DNA from: Strigamia acuminata
Taxonomy: Eukaryota; Arthropoda; Chilopoda; Geophilomorpha; Linotaeniidae
NCBI GenBank assembly: GCA_949358305.1
Contig: OX442314.1
Span: forward strand, 14,997,060 to 15,061,059
Reading direction: 5' to 3'
DNA length: 64,000 nucleotides
Shown: positions 26,601 to 38,600 of the stretch, piece by piece
Position numbering within the stretch: position 1 is the stretch's first letter
Layout: each line of letters opens with the position of its first letter
Notes under the pieces: generated by a model
What the model saw: only the letters and a program-made list of their open reading frames with translations
Told to the model about the DNA's origin: nothing
Databases searched by the model: none
Translations under genes and position numbers: made by a program

Positions 26601-29600
26601 TAAAACGAATTTTTTTTGCATAAATACCCATTTGGTTCAGAAATAGATTGGAATTACATTGCAATGTAGTGCAGTGTCTTGAAATGCATTGGGTTTCACG
26701 AGAATGCATTTTGTAACATATTTTTGCATGCTATTGGTTTGCAAATGATAATACAGTTTGTAAAATGTATTACGAAATGCATTCCAAATACTATTATTTG
26801 TCAAATATGAATGCATTTTTTCATTTGTATTACGAAATGCGCGTTTCTTAATTTCACGAAGTGCTGTACAGTACATATTGGAATGTACTGTATTGTAATA
26901 TATAGGTAATTATGGGGACGCACACCTAGCGCGACACAATATACAGCGACGGCAATATACCGCGACAAATTATTTGAAAACCTCAACAACGTACCGCGAC
27001 ACAGTCTATCGCGACCCAATATACAGAGAAAAATGCAAAAATGCAATTTTTTTTTGTGTTTGACAACGAAAGATGGGGCGAATTATTTACTAAATTAGCA
27101 CAACAACCAAAAGACATGGTGCACTTATGCCATCAAATATGTTCCAGTGATATATGATGAACATATTCCCAGCTTGAGGACGATTTTTCCATAGTTTTGT
27201 CGGGTGAGAGAACTCCTCCAGATTTTAATAATTTAATGTGGGCTAAATGATTGACTAGTCTCTCTCTGTATAAAGTTACATCGATAAATATTACACCTGA
27301 TTGCTCGCACTTGGCCAATGTTAAAGAAATTGGTATTACTACGTTGTTTTATTTCTAATTAAAGTGATAATATTAAACTTTCATTGAAAAATTTTCGTGA
27401 ATTGCCTGTAGTCTGTAAAAATTTAGTAATTTAGTAATGAAATTAAGTAGCTGTACAATGTGTCGCTTTACATTGTGACGCTGTTCTAAAATGTCGCGCT
27501 AGATGACACGCCCCGTAATTATCAGTAATTTATTTAAAAAGACGTAAAGTACTACGTTTAACTTGATTGCGATATTGAAATTCGTGTAAACACTCGCTCC
27601 CATTTGCCTCGTTCTGGTATGAAATATGTGCATGTGGCTGCTATAGTGCTAGGGGTAGAATATTACGCGTGGTTTGGTGTTGCACTTTTGACACTGCACA
27701 TGTGCATGAAATGAAATTCTGTATTTTGTCGCGATTTCGATTCACAAGGAATAAAGAGGAATCGTGAGACAACAAACAACGGTACTTCAATTGTGGGTCA
27801 GTGGCGCGAACATGTGAACCTCCATGACAAGTAATATCAGGACACGACAACAGGCGTTTTGGCTTGTTCGTGTGGTGACGTAAGCGGTGTATCTGTACAC
27901 AGAAGCTTTCCTCTGTCAGTTTTGACGTGGAGTTACAATACACCAGACAAATACCTCGCAACATGCTTCGGAGTTTTAATTTCAATTTTCGAATTGACAT
28001 ATTGAAATGCAGCTCGTTTCTGAATGTCTATAATTTATTGGGGAAGTCAAGTGTAGTCATTAAACTGTGGGTTGAATTTTTTTTTTCGCTTGTATGACAG
28101 CAGTCGAACCGCTGCTTTTAAAACAACGTGACAGGATGTCGATAATACGGTAATCAATAGAAATACGAAACATAGCGAACTGCAATGGGACCGAATGCGC
28201 AGAATGAAAGAAATGAAACCTCGTTATTTTGCAACAAATGCAGGCTGCTTCGTGTAGAGTTGGCAGATTGCGGGATGGTTAAGCTCAATACGTCCGTTTA
28301 GTCAATAAGAAAATCCATTGGAGCGGTATAGCTGTCTTTCCGTTTGCTCGTACAGTTGATTTATGGTTTTGGAATTAAGCTGGTGATTTTTAAACCGAAT
28401 GAATTATTTGGTCTAGAAGTCGGCTATTTCGGGAAAATGGTATCTGTAGTTGAAATAGGATCTCCGAGTACGTTAACTTGATAACATCTTCAATTACAAC
28501 CTGAGACAAGCCTCAATTTGTCTTTATGAAATTTTTTTTTCGTTTCTTTTTGTGCATGTTTACGAGAAACCGTATCCTCCATCTAAAGGTTAGATGGTGG
28601 ATGTGGAAATTTTATTTAATCAAATTGTGAATATTTTGGCTACGTCGAAAATTGTTTACGTATTTTTTTGCTTTTGAGAGGCTGATTGACTGAATAGACA
28701 TACATGTATGTATGCAGTATTGATTTTTGTTGCTTCTAAGTTTTGTCAGAAAAATCAGACTGTCTAGGATGAAAATTAGTTTACATGATAAAATAATAAT
28801 TTTTGTGCACTCTCAAAAGCAAAATTTTGTTGAGAACTTGACAGAAGTTAAATTTTGTATAAGGGTATTCAATATGGAGCGGCTTTGGGGACAAATTGAT
28901 TGATTAGTTATTCATTTTCAAAGGGAAATTTTTATTAGAAACTTAATGCTCATGAATATGCAAAGTGCATTGAAACAAATATTGGTCCCTGCCGACGAGA
29001 TACTATATTAAAATTAATTCATTTATTAAGTTGGAAAATTTCATTAAGAATTTCCTTTATTATTTATAGTGTTTTTCGTATCACTAGAAGCACCAGCCCA
29101 CTGGGCTAAGCTAGAGTCGGAACGGCTTATCGTGCTGATCACATGTTCCCGTCAGAACATAGAAGTTAAGCAGTATTAGGCCTAGTCAGTACCTGGATCG
29201 GTGAACTGCTGGGAATACCAGTTGCTGTTTTTTATCCTTGTCTGATTTCGATACTGTAGCTGTGGCAAGAAAATCTGCCACACACCTCAACTGGATTTTC
29301 TGTGGTTTTTCCAGTTCTCAGTTGTCCTAATGATCGTAAAAGGGGGTGGGTGTCCCACTCGAAAAAGTCATATATTGCAGATATATTCAACTTATAGTCC
29401 ACATAAATGGCAGTATATTTACAATGTATAACCAATATATTTGAAATATATTATAACCTAGATATATTTTACATCACATATATGTCTCTTACATATATAT
29501 ATATATATATATATTGGGAGAATATATTCTTGATGTATTGTGTATACCGTATATTGTGCGAATATATATTCAATGTATAATGGATACATCTAAAATATAC

Positions 29601-32600
29601 TTTAAAAAAAAGGGGGGGGGGGTACTTTTAGTATATTTCACATATATATGAACTTGTATTATAAATACATTTTAAACATATATGGTAAATACACCCACAT
29701 GGGTCTTAAAGTTTGAAATCGTTTACATCGAACCCAGACATATGCTCATCAACATATGAATAGGGAAAACAATTATTGTTTGACCAATGCTGATATTTGG
29801 AAAAATATCGGTATGAATATTGATATTTCTAATTTTTCAAAAGGCATAGCTGTTGTGATACAAAGTTTACATCTTGCCGTTGGTGCGTTTTTCAAACCAT
29901 AACAAAATGCACAGATATACATGTTTTATTGATTAGACAATTTAAAAAATCGTGCAAACTTTGATTTTTTTTAGAAATTACATTAAAAATATACCTGGGT
30001 ATTATTCAAGTAAATCATGAAAAGAACATCCTATTTAAAAAAATAAATAAAAAACAGTAGCTGTATTCAAGAGGTGGTGTTTAAAATGCTTTAGGTGTTT
30101 GTGTTTTTGCTTTGTGATGTTAAAAAATACAAAAACAAACACTCAAACGTCAAAATCACTTAAAACACAGCTTTTTGAATGCAGCTAATGAGTACAGCTA
30201 GTTTTGTTTTAGATTTTTAATTTAATTATTATTGGAAACCAAATTTATTTATTGATTTAATTACGGCATGTTTATAAATTTTTGTCGTTGTTAATAAATG
30301 ATTATTTGCGACAGTTTTAATCCCCCATTTCAGAGAGAATAAATTAATACATCTGCAGTATTTAATACTATTTAGTGAAGAGATGTTAAAAACAACTAGA
30401 TGGTAGTTAATAATTTTTACTGATGACGAGTAACTTAATTTATAATGAGCACTTGTAAATATTTGATTTAAAAAAAATTGTTTTGTATTGTTTGTGCAAG
30501 AAGTTTGTTCATTTTATATTAAGTTTGCTTAGGTAAGGTTAAAAGCGTATCAAGTTAAATTATTCATGCCCTTGGTGAATAATGAAAGCGAAGGCGAGCT
30601 TTGCTTGTGGTGAGAAATTTGTTTGCTTAGGTATTGATTAGTACTTTTTTGTTGGCTGTGTATACACAGTCGAAAATCTAAAAACGTTGGGCAATAATTT
30701 GATAAAAGAATATAAAATATTTAAGTGTTAATCTTGGTTTTTTGCTTGCCACCGCTTTTGGCCTTGCCACGCCAATTATACATAGTGAACGTTTCGAGTA
30801 TCTTGTGGGGCTTTTAAGATAATGGCTTGTTGAATTTACAAACGCCAAATTCATTGGCTATTGATTGGCATCTATTTTAAAAGGATAGCATTAGCAAGGG
30901 CGTGAGTGATCGCCCATGTGGAAGGCGAGTGACTAAAGAAGTTAGTTTTTCTTTCACATCGTGCTTCAATTGAAGTGCAAATGTCAATTAGTTGCGAGTC
31001 CCTGACGTTCATTACTCTACAGTATTGGGGGATTTTTTTTTTGCGCTTTCTCGAGTTTTGAAGTAGTAATTAGCAATGCAAGTTGTCATTATGCCTTGTG
31101 TCATTGTGTAGAATTAGGAAACGCGCATAATTGAGTGCACCTTACAAGAGTGGTTTCACGAAGAATTTAGCAAACTTGAAGTTGGAAGAAAAAACTTTTT
31201 TTTTCTTTTTTTCTTTTTTTTTTCTTTTTTTCTTTTTAGAGAAAGTTTTTAGAGGGGCAAGACAGAGCGTTATAAAAATGAATGGGACAAGCAAATTGCT
31301 CGTGTCGTTGGTTATTTGGCAGCCACAGACCATTCTATGTCTGTCACAGTGGGTATTAGAATAGCTGTGCTGGCACAACCTAATCGACTTCAATATATTA
31401 CGGCCAGCTGTTACATGCAAATGTTTCTCTCGGAGCCAAAGGTGTATGGTAGTGAGTGTGAGTCAGAAAGCTCGGTGATTTCATAATGTGTGCTGTGTTC
31501 TCCATTTTAATCTCTGTACTTGAGAGTTTGACAGGAAGTTAGCTGTGCATTTTTAGAGAACTCTCTCACTCAATTTAATTTGAGATGTAAGGTGATTTAA
31601 AACGTGTTTAACTTTGGCTTGCTTGCGTTTTAGTTTCGAGTTTTGCTACATTTCAGACGCAATGGGGGAAATATCATTAGACTTAGAACATAAAAGAGGT
31701 GGATCGCATATTGTGTCGCTAAGACGACTTTCTTTTCTTTGGAGTTTAAAATAAATGCACGACAACTGGAGAAAATGAGGATTTGAGCTGCAGGTGAGGT
31801 GGGGTGCGGTGGGCTCGGTTGAAGTCTAATTTTCATTTTGAAGATTGGCACTGGTTTTAATCTAAGCCGTATTGTTTGTTATTGATTTTTTTGGTAGGAG
31901 GGATGGCAGCTAAATTGATGCTTAAAGTGGTAATGCACTGAGCGCAATTTTACCCGAATGAAAAAGAGAAGATGGGTGTAATCGGCCATTATCAACAGCT
32001 TTATATGCACAAATATGTAGTAACTGGAAAGCCACAAGTTAGATAGTTGTTTTTCTTCAAGATGTTGAGCAGATTAAATTCAAGACACTTTCAATTCAAG
32101 TACAACTTCTAAAGTGTTTGGAAAGTTTACCTTGTGTTTACACACGTTTGAAACACAAATTTATGGTAAATGAAGATTGAAAAATTTATGGGTAGTGATT
32201 TATACTTGCACATGCCATTTCAAATGTGAACATTAATGTTACATAGTGTGGTCTGTGTAAATAGATTTCATGATTACCTTTTTTATGGGCTGTTAGTATT
32301 TTTATTGCTGTCTTGTATATTTTGTTTTATTAGCGGGTCTCCACTATAAGTGCTAATGCTAATGTACATGGCCCATAACCTTAGGTTCTAGAATACGTTG
32401 CAGTTAGAATCTGCCAAGTGGGGAGTTCGTACATGCGTATATGTCGCGGATATGCGTCTTAAAAGGATGTTAGTTTCTGTAACAAATGCGGATTTGTTAT
32501 GGATTTTGGAATAGCATTATTATCTCTTGCTAGCCTCACCTTTAATTGGATCTGAAAACAAAAGTAACGTTCTACTTTTGTTTGTACTGGAATATTTGAA

Positions 32601-35600
32601 CTAACACAAACATTCGAATCTACGGATATTGGGAAAATATGCACAGTTGGTCCCGGGGTTCGAAGCATATACAAATTAAGCTTTAAACCAATTGATGTAT
32701 TCTAGATCGACCAAAGCATAATCTAATGCATGGATTTCCTCTACAAATCACTTTTCGACGCTCACAACCCGATTATGCTAAGACTATGGACTAGATTGGT
32801 TGCTTAAACTGACTCAAAATACATCTCACTTCTTGTCTGCGCACGGTCAGTCGATCGTCTATTGGCGCATCCATGTTTATTATGATTGTACTTCCGACGT
32901 ATATTATTGGACACATGTGGTTTTTTTACTTCTTGGAGCCTACATATGAACCGTAGGCAATATCATCCGAACTTAATGTAGACTAGTTCAGTGATTTTCG
33001 AATTGGAGTCTGTGGACCCATGAGGGTCCGCGAGCGAGAGGCTGCGGGTCTGCAAATAAGTTTTGCACTTGGGCGCCAGACCATAAATACATAAAAATGA
33101 AATAAAATATTAATGTTGTCGCCATTGTTTGATGTATTATAAACGTGAAAAAAAAAACCTTTCATCTCAAATAATCTGAACTGCATAAAAATTGGGTTGG
33201 TTTTACATAAATATTACTACATCTAGAATCTAGTTGCATCAATATTTTTCTGCAACTGAATATGAACGGGTTCGTGACGCATTTGGGCAAAAAATACCAG
33301 TCTGCTACAATACAAAGTTTAGGAAGCACAGCTAAATTTAATCTTCATCCCATTCTAGGCAGAAAGTTTAAATGTGCTTCAAATTGTGAATTATATTTTT
33401 TTCATTGCTTTAGTAATAGTAGGTACAATTTTACTAGGCTTAATATTACTGCTACGTTTTAGGTGTCTGCGGGAAGCATGTGCGCAGATCGTAACACGCC
33501 GTTTGAATTTAGCATTAAAATATTGGGCGACAAACTGTAGGTTAGGGCTTTGTTCGATGCGAACAAGGTGTTAGGCATTAGAAAATCCTATGTTATTCTA
33601 GAAGTTTGCCGGTAGTTTTCTTTGATGTATACTGAAATCAAACTTAATATTGATTGGTTCTTTTGACTTTGATTTAACTTTTCGGTTAAAGTCAATTACA
33701 GTTGAGTTTGTTGTTTAGTTCAAACAATAATTGCTGCGATTTGTTTGTGAGGGTTCTTAAATGCTCGTTGATATATTGGCGGCCAAATAACCCATTTAAA
33801 AGGAAATGCAATTAGGAATGTTAAATAAAGAGCAGTAAGACGGAGAAATGAGTTTCGTGTTCACATTCTCGCGCGAAAGAACTATTTGAAGGGGAAAAAA
33901 AATGATAGTACGGGTAGTAAAAAAAAAAAGTGAATGAAATGAGTTAAGTTTAGAACCATTAAAATTGCTTTCTTCTCGGGTGCCTTCTCATTTTGTTGAC
34001 ATTTGGAATGATTTATGCGATGATTGCATTTGTGACACACTTCACCACTTTTCTAGAAAGATTAATGAAATGTGTTTTCTTTTTTTTTTCTTAAAAAAAT
34101 CTTTTTCCCACTGGTGCGTCAAATTAAAGAGTGAAATTTGTTCGGCGTTTTATCTGAGCCGTACATGTTTTTAGGTTCGGTTTCTCATAACAATCAAGCC
34201 AAGTCTATTAACAGCTATTTAAGGGATGGTAATTGCTCATTGAATAAAAAGAAAAAAGTGAAAGAAAAAGGGACAAATAAGATTGAGTTCTATCATTTGT
34301 TGCAAAGTTGATATTCATTTGGAATTAAATGATCTGTCAGTCACTAGCACTTAGCATTTTTTGCCTTGTTTCCATTGAGGGGAAAAAATGTATGGATAGA
34401 TTAATGGCAGCTGCCGTATCTACACGACAAAGCCAGTAAACTGGTTGGCGTGAAAATATGAAAAATGGTGTGCCATTAAGTGCAAGAAAGCGTAAAGTTT
34501 AATTTTTCACTCAAAACTTGCATGGTTTAATACTAAAGGCAAAATATTTTTTCAACTTTATTTTTTCTTCACTTTCTCCTGTGATATTGCGATGTCTATG
34601 CGAATCTAATAAATTGATGAAAATATTATTGTGGGTTGGAATTGAATTTATCATATTCTGCATGAAGAAAATGGAAGTCACTTTATTTTTGTTTTTCTTT
34701 CTTGATCAAATTTTCTAATATGCCTTTGCTTAAAAATTTATTTATGTGTATTATTATTGTGGTTGACGGAACGTTGGTTTTGATGTGATTTGTCTTTGTT
34801 TTTTAGGTGAAATTTCTAAAGAGTAAAGAAGGATGCGCAATGGTACAAATGGGAGATGGTGCTGCTGTAGAGCGTGCTATTCAGAATCTGAACAACAGTG
34901 TCTTCTTTGGCAACAAAATGCAGTTAGGGTAAGTTGATTGATGTGAATAAAAGCATAACTCATCTTGTTTTAAAGGTGGGAAATTCTTTTCGGGGGGATA
35001 GTGCACTTAAAACTAAATGTGTGCGAATTTTTATCGAGGTGGTGGCAGTAGTGAAGCACTGGCTGTGCGCGAAAATGTTACCATGTGTGGAATGTGACCT
35101 TTTTATTGATTTTTTTTATTGTAGTCAAAGAGCAAGAATCTTGGCCCCCCACTCCCATTTTTATCTGCCAGAAGTGGCATTTTGTATGCTAAAATGCACG
35201 AGGAAAGGCGCGTGTGCTGTTAGCTGTCGTTGCGTACATGCGTTATTATCTCAACGCCTTTTGTTATTTTGTATCCGACAGTAATTTTAAGTGCTTGTGA
35301 AATGTGTTCCAATAACAAAAGACGAGAAGACTGCGCTAGTAATTGCCAAGAACAGCATTTTCCTACCACACATGATGCCAGTGCTTACGACGTTGAGCGC
35401 GAGATTGTTTCGTGCGAGAAAAGGGCCCACTACTGAGCCGTTTAGCTCGTCTAATCAAGGTTCCTTGTTTCATACCACCAACTAAATCTCGAGATATGAA
35501 TATTGGCAGACGGTAATGAAGAAGCGCTGTGTTTTCACAGTCTTTCTTTTCCAGTTTCTTTTACAATCTTTCTTTTTTTGTTGGCGCAAAGAAAGCGAGC

Positions 35601-38600
35601 TTTTGCTCAATATACGGTTAGAGTGGCAAGTTGAAGAGGAAAGTCATGACACTCAAGGGTGAAATAATGTTTTTCGTTTGATGAGTTGCCAATGGTGACC
35701 GCAGGGAGTGATTTGTAAGGTAGCAGCGCAGTAAAGAGCGAGGGGCGAGTCTGTATTTTGGATCAATGACATAGTACAAGTTGCAAGTTTGATTTGAAGC
35801 AGATGTATGTTTGTTTAAATGGAACGACGTTTTTTATTTTTTTTTAAAAATGTTTTAATAACAGTTAGTCGATAATGCTAATATTGAAACAGACCGGAGA
35901 TTGGAGTTTTCAGGAAGGAGGTTTCTAATTTTGAAGAGTTTGGATATGGAATGTGTCGAAATTGGATTTTTTTTTAGGAAAACAATTTTTTTTCGGAGGG
36001 GTATTGTTTGGTTTGAACGCTTTTATCTCGGAAAGTGGCCGACGCAACGAAGCAGCAGGTTTGAAATTTTCTTGTCACTTGGATGATTTTTTCGGGGTGA
36101 GAAGTTGATGATAATACTCGAAGGAATATTAAATTTGACGTGAAAAGATAGAGCTAATGCATTTAGTTTATAATTTAATTTTGTTTAGTGGGAATTGATT
36201 GATAATTTAAGAGTATACAATGCAGAATCAGCATGAGAAATATGCAAATTGCAGTATATAGTTTGCGTGAAGGAGGCACTTTTGCGTACAATTCATTACC
36301 TCTGCGGTTGAGTTTGTTAAGTTATCATGTTGGATTGCCGCTCATTTCATATATAGCTTAATGATCCTTCCTCTCACGCGAAACTAAAATGTTTTTAAAA
36401 AAAAAAATTAACTTTAATGTTATTTTTTTTTATTTCATCTTCACTACATTTGTGGCATTAAATGGGCAATAAATAGCAGCATCCCAATCCAAGCATGAAA
36501 TTACTTATGGCATTATTTTCTTTAACGTTGATGTGCGATTAAATTTTCCTCTTTTTTTTCTATTTTAGAAAAAGAAAAATGAAAATAATAATTTGAAAAC
36601 GAAATCGAAAAAGTTGATTATTATTATTATTTTTCCTTTTTACATTTACTTTTATTTCTAGCCATTTCTACCTATTTCCCCCCGTCTTCTAAGCTTGTAC
36701 TCCCCATGTGGCAGCAAAGCAAATTTGATATATTGAATCCTGAAGTGAACAGGAAAGGGAAGGAGAATTGGATCAAGAGCAGTGGCTTTTTCCGTGGGAT
36801 TTTCCCCTGACGATTGTTGCAAGAAGCATTTGCGTGTCTAATGTTATTTTTGATAGTAACTAGAAGGGAAAGGCTGGCGTCGACCCACTTTAACCTTTCC
36901 TTAGCTCATGTTCCTTCCATATTTACGAAGTCTTATCGAAATTGAATTATTTATTTTCATCTTTTTCTTGTACGTGCAAGTTGAGAAGTGAGGAATTAGT
37001 ATGCGTTGCTACGAGAAGGAGAAAATGTATAAAACAGGATGTTTTCCGCTGGTAGCTGCTGCGGTGTTTCAATTCTTGCAATTTAATATTTCCGAAATTG
37101 GAACTAATTTCAATGACTTTAATTAGGGAGTTCTTAATGGTTGCTTAGTGCTGGCTGTTAACGTAATGAGATGATTCATATGGACATGAGAAATAAATTT
37201 GCTCGCCGGAGGTTTGGAGAGAGGTTGGTGCGTTTTCCGGTGTCTCTTTTTTGTTGGCGGGAATTGATTTTTGCTGCAGTTCATTGGATGATTGTGAAAA
37301 CGCTGTTAACTTGGTTACTGAACTCGTAAAAAGGAGCTGAATTTGAGTAGTTGAGCAAGGAATGAGATGGTGGTTGCAATGGAATTTTTTAGTGCGGGAG
37401 ATTGTGATCTTGGCATAAGCTAGACGAATGAGTCGACAAGAAAGCAAGTGATTTAAATGAAGAAAAATGGGCTGGAATTTAATTTCCATCTTGACAGCGT
37501 GTACACTTCTGCATCCTACCTTCAAATGAGTTAATTATCCTCTTGCTAATGAAGCAGTTTAAAATCAACATGCACTTTGTTGAATAAAAGCACAATTTGG
37601 CGAATCTACGTGATCAATCTTTTTTAAAGGTTGCTGACTTGGACTTTTATCTTTGTGTTTTTATTATTTGCGCATTATCATGATGAACGATAACAAAGAT
37701 TTTTTTTTTTTTTTATGCTTTTCCATGAACAATGCGGGATTTTTCGTCCTGCCTTTTCCTCCCTCGAAAACAGTAAACATGTAATCTGTCCATGTGTGGT
37801 GGCAGTTGCCTAGTTACCAACACTTGAAACGAGTGGGCGAGTGCTAGTTGAATGATCAGCTAACCATTTATTCTTTTTTTTGCTATTGTTGTTCGATATT
37901 GCATTTTATTTTATGGCGAGGTGTGAAGGTCACGCGAATGGACACGATGTCCAGCCGCTAAAAGCTTCCCGCTGGTGGCGTACTCCATGCCCAAATTTAG
38001 TGCGTTTGCGTGAGTAGCTGTCGGCAATGCTTTTATCAAATTGAACTTCCATCAAGGTTAGAAAGTGCAGCTTTGGTGGTTCATAAAACTCCAATTTGCC
38101 TCTCATCTGGGCCGTTCGCCTCTCTGCTTCTATGATTTTCCCCTAGTCAGCTGTATTCGAAGCCCCCTTCTACTTAAGAATATGCGTTTTTCTCTTCGTT
38201 TTCCTCTCCTCCTCCTCCTCTCTCTCCTTTTCTCCTCTCATCTCCAGCTTCGTCCCTAATTTGTTAGACTGGCGTGTGAGTCGCGTACAGATTGGAACAA
38301 TTCGTTTTCATTGTGCTTTTAATAATTAATCAAGATGCAATTTAAAGGGGATGGGGGACAAAAGGAGGACTCGAAAGGGGTTGGATGATCCAGTTGGAGC
38401 TCCCCAGCCCAATCTTTAGTTGGTTTGTTCGAGCACGTTTCTTGCGCGAAATTAATTGAAAATCCATGTAGTTCGTAATGGGAATTGGAAATGACATGAG
38501 GGTTTAAGGGAATGACATGCGGGAGAAAATCCAGTCGGATGAATATGAGACTTGTGTGTTGCTACACTTCTAACATTCTCTCTCTTTTCTCATTTATTAT

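Larger units (their letters stand above)
26147..34806 (+). other. Intron (8.7 kb) with hAT MITE, 5S-like gene and other repeats
   Basis: The RRM3-splitting intron is the main repeat reservoir of this gene. In order it holds a self-similar segment (26,640-26,900), a hAT-type MITE (26,914-27,514), a 5S rRNA-like gene (about 29,119-29,231), TATATT-rich repeats (29,370-29,700) and a hAT-like terminus (32,989). The rest is plain AT-rich intron. Confidence 0.85.

Noticed and set aside
27641-28000. 119-codon minus-strand open frame beyond the hAT MITE
   Set aside because: Composition is balanced, but no domain, splice sites or repeat partner were recognised, so I do not call a gene.
37145-37525. 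126-codon open frame on the minus strand
   Set aside because: No family resemblance and no splice or promoter context. It is the reverse of AT-rich intron.
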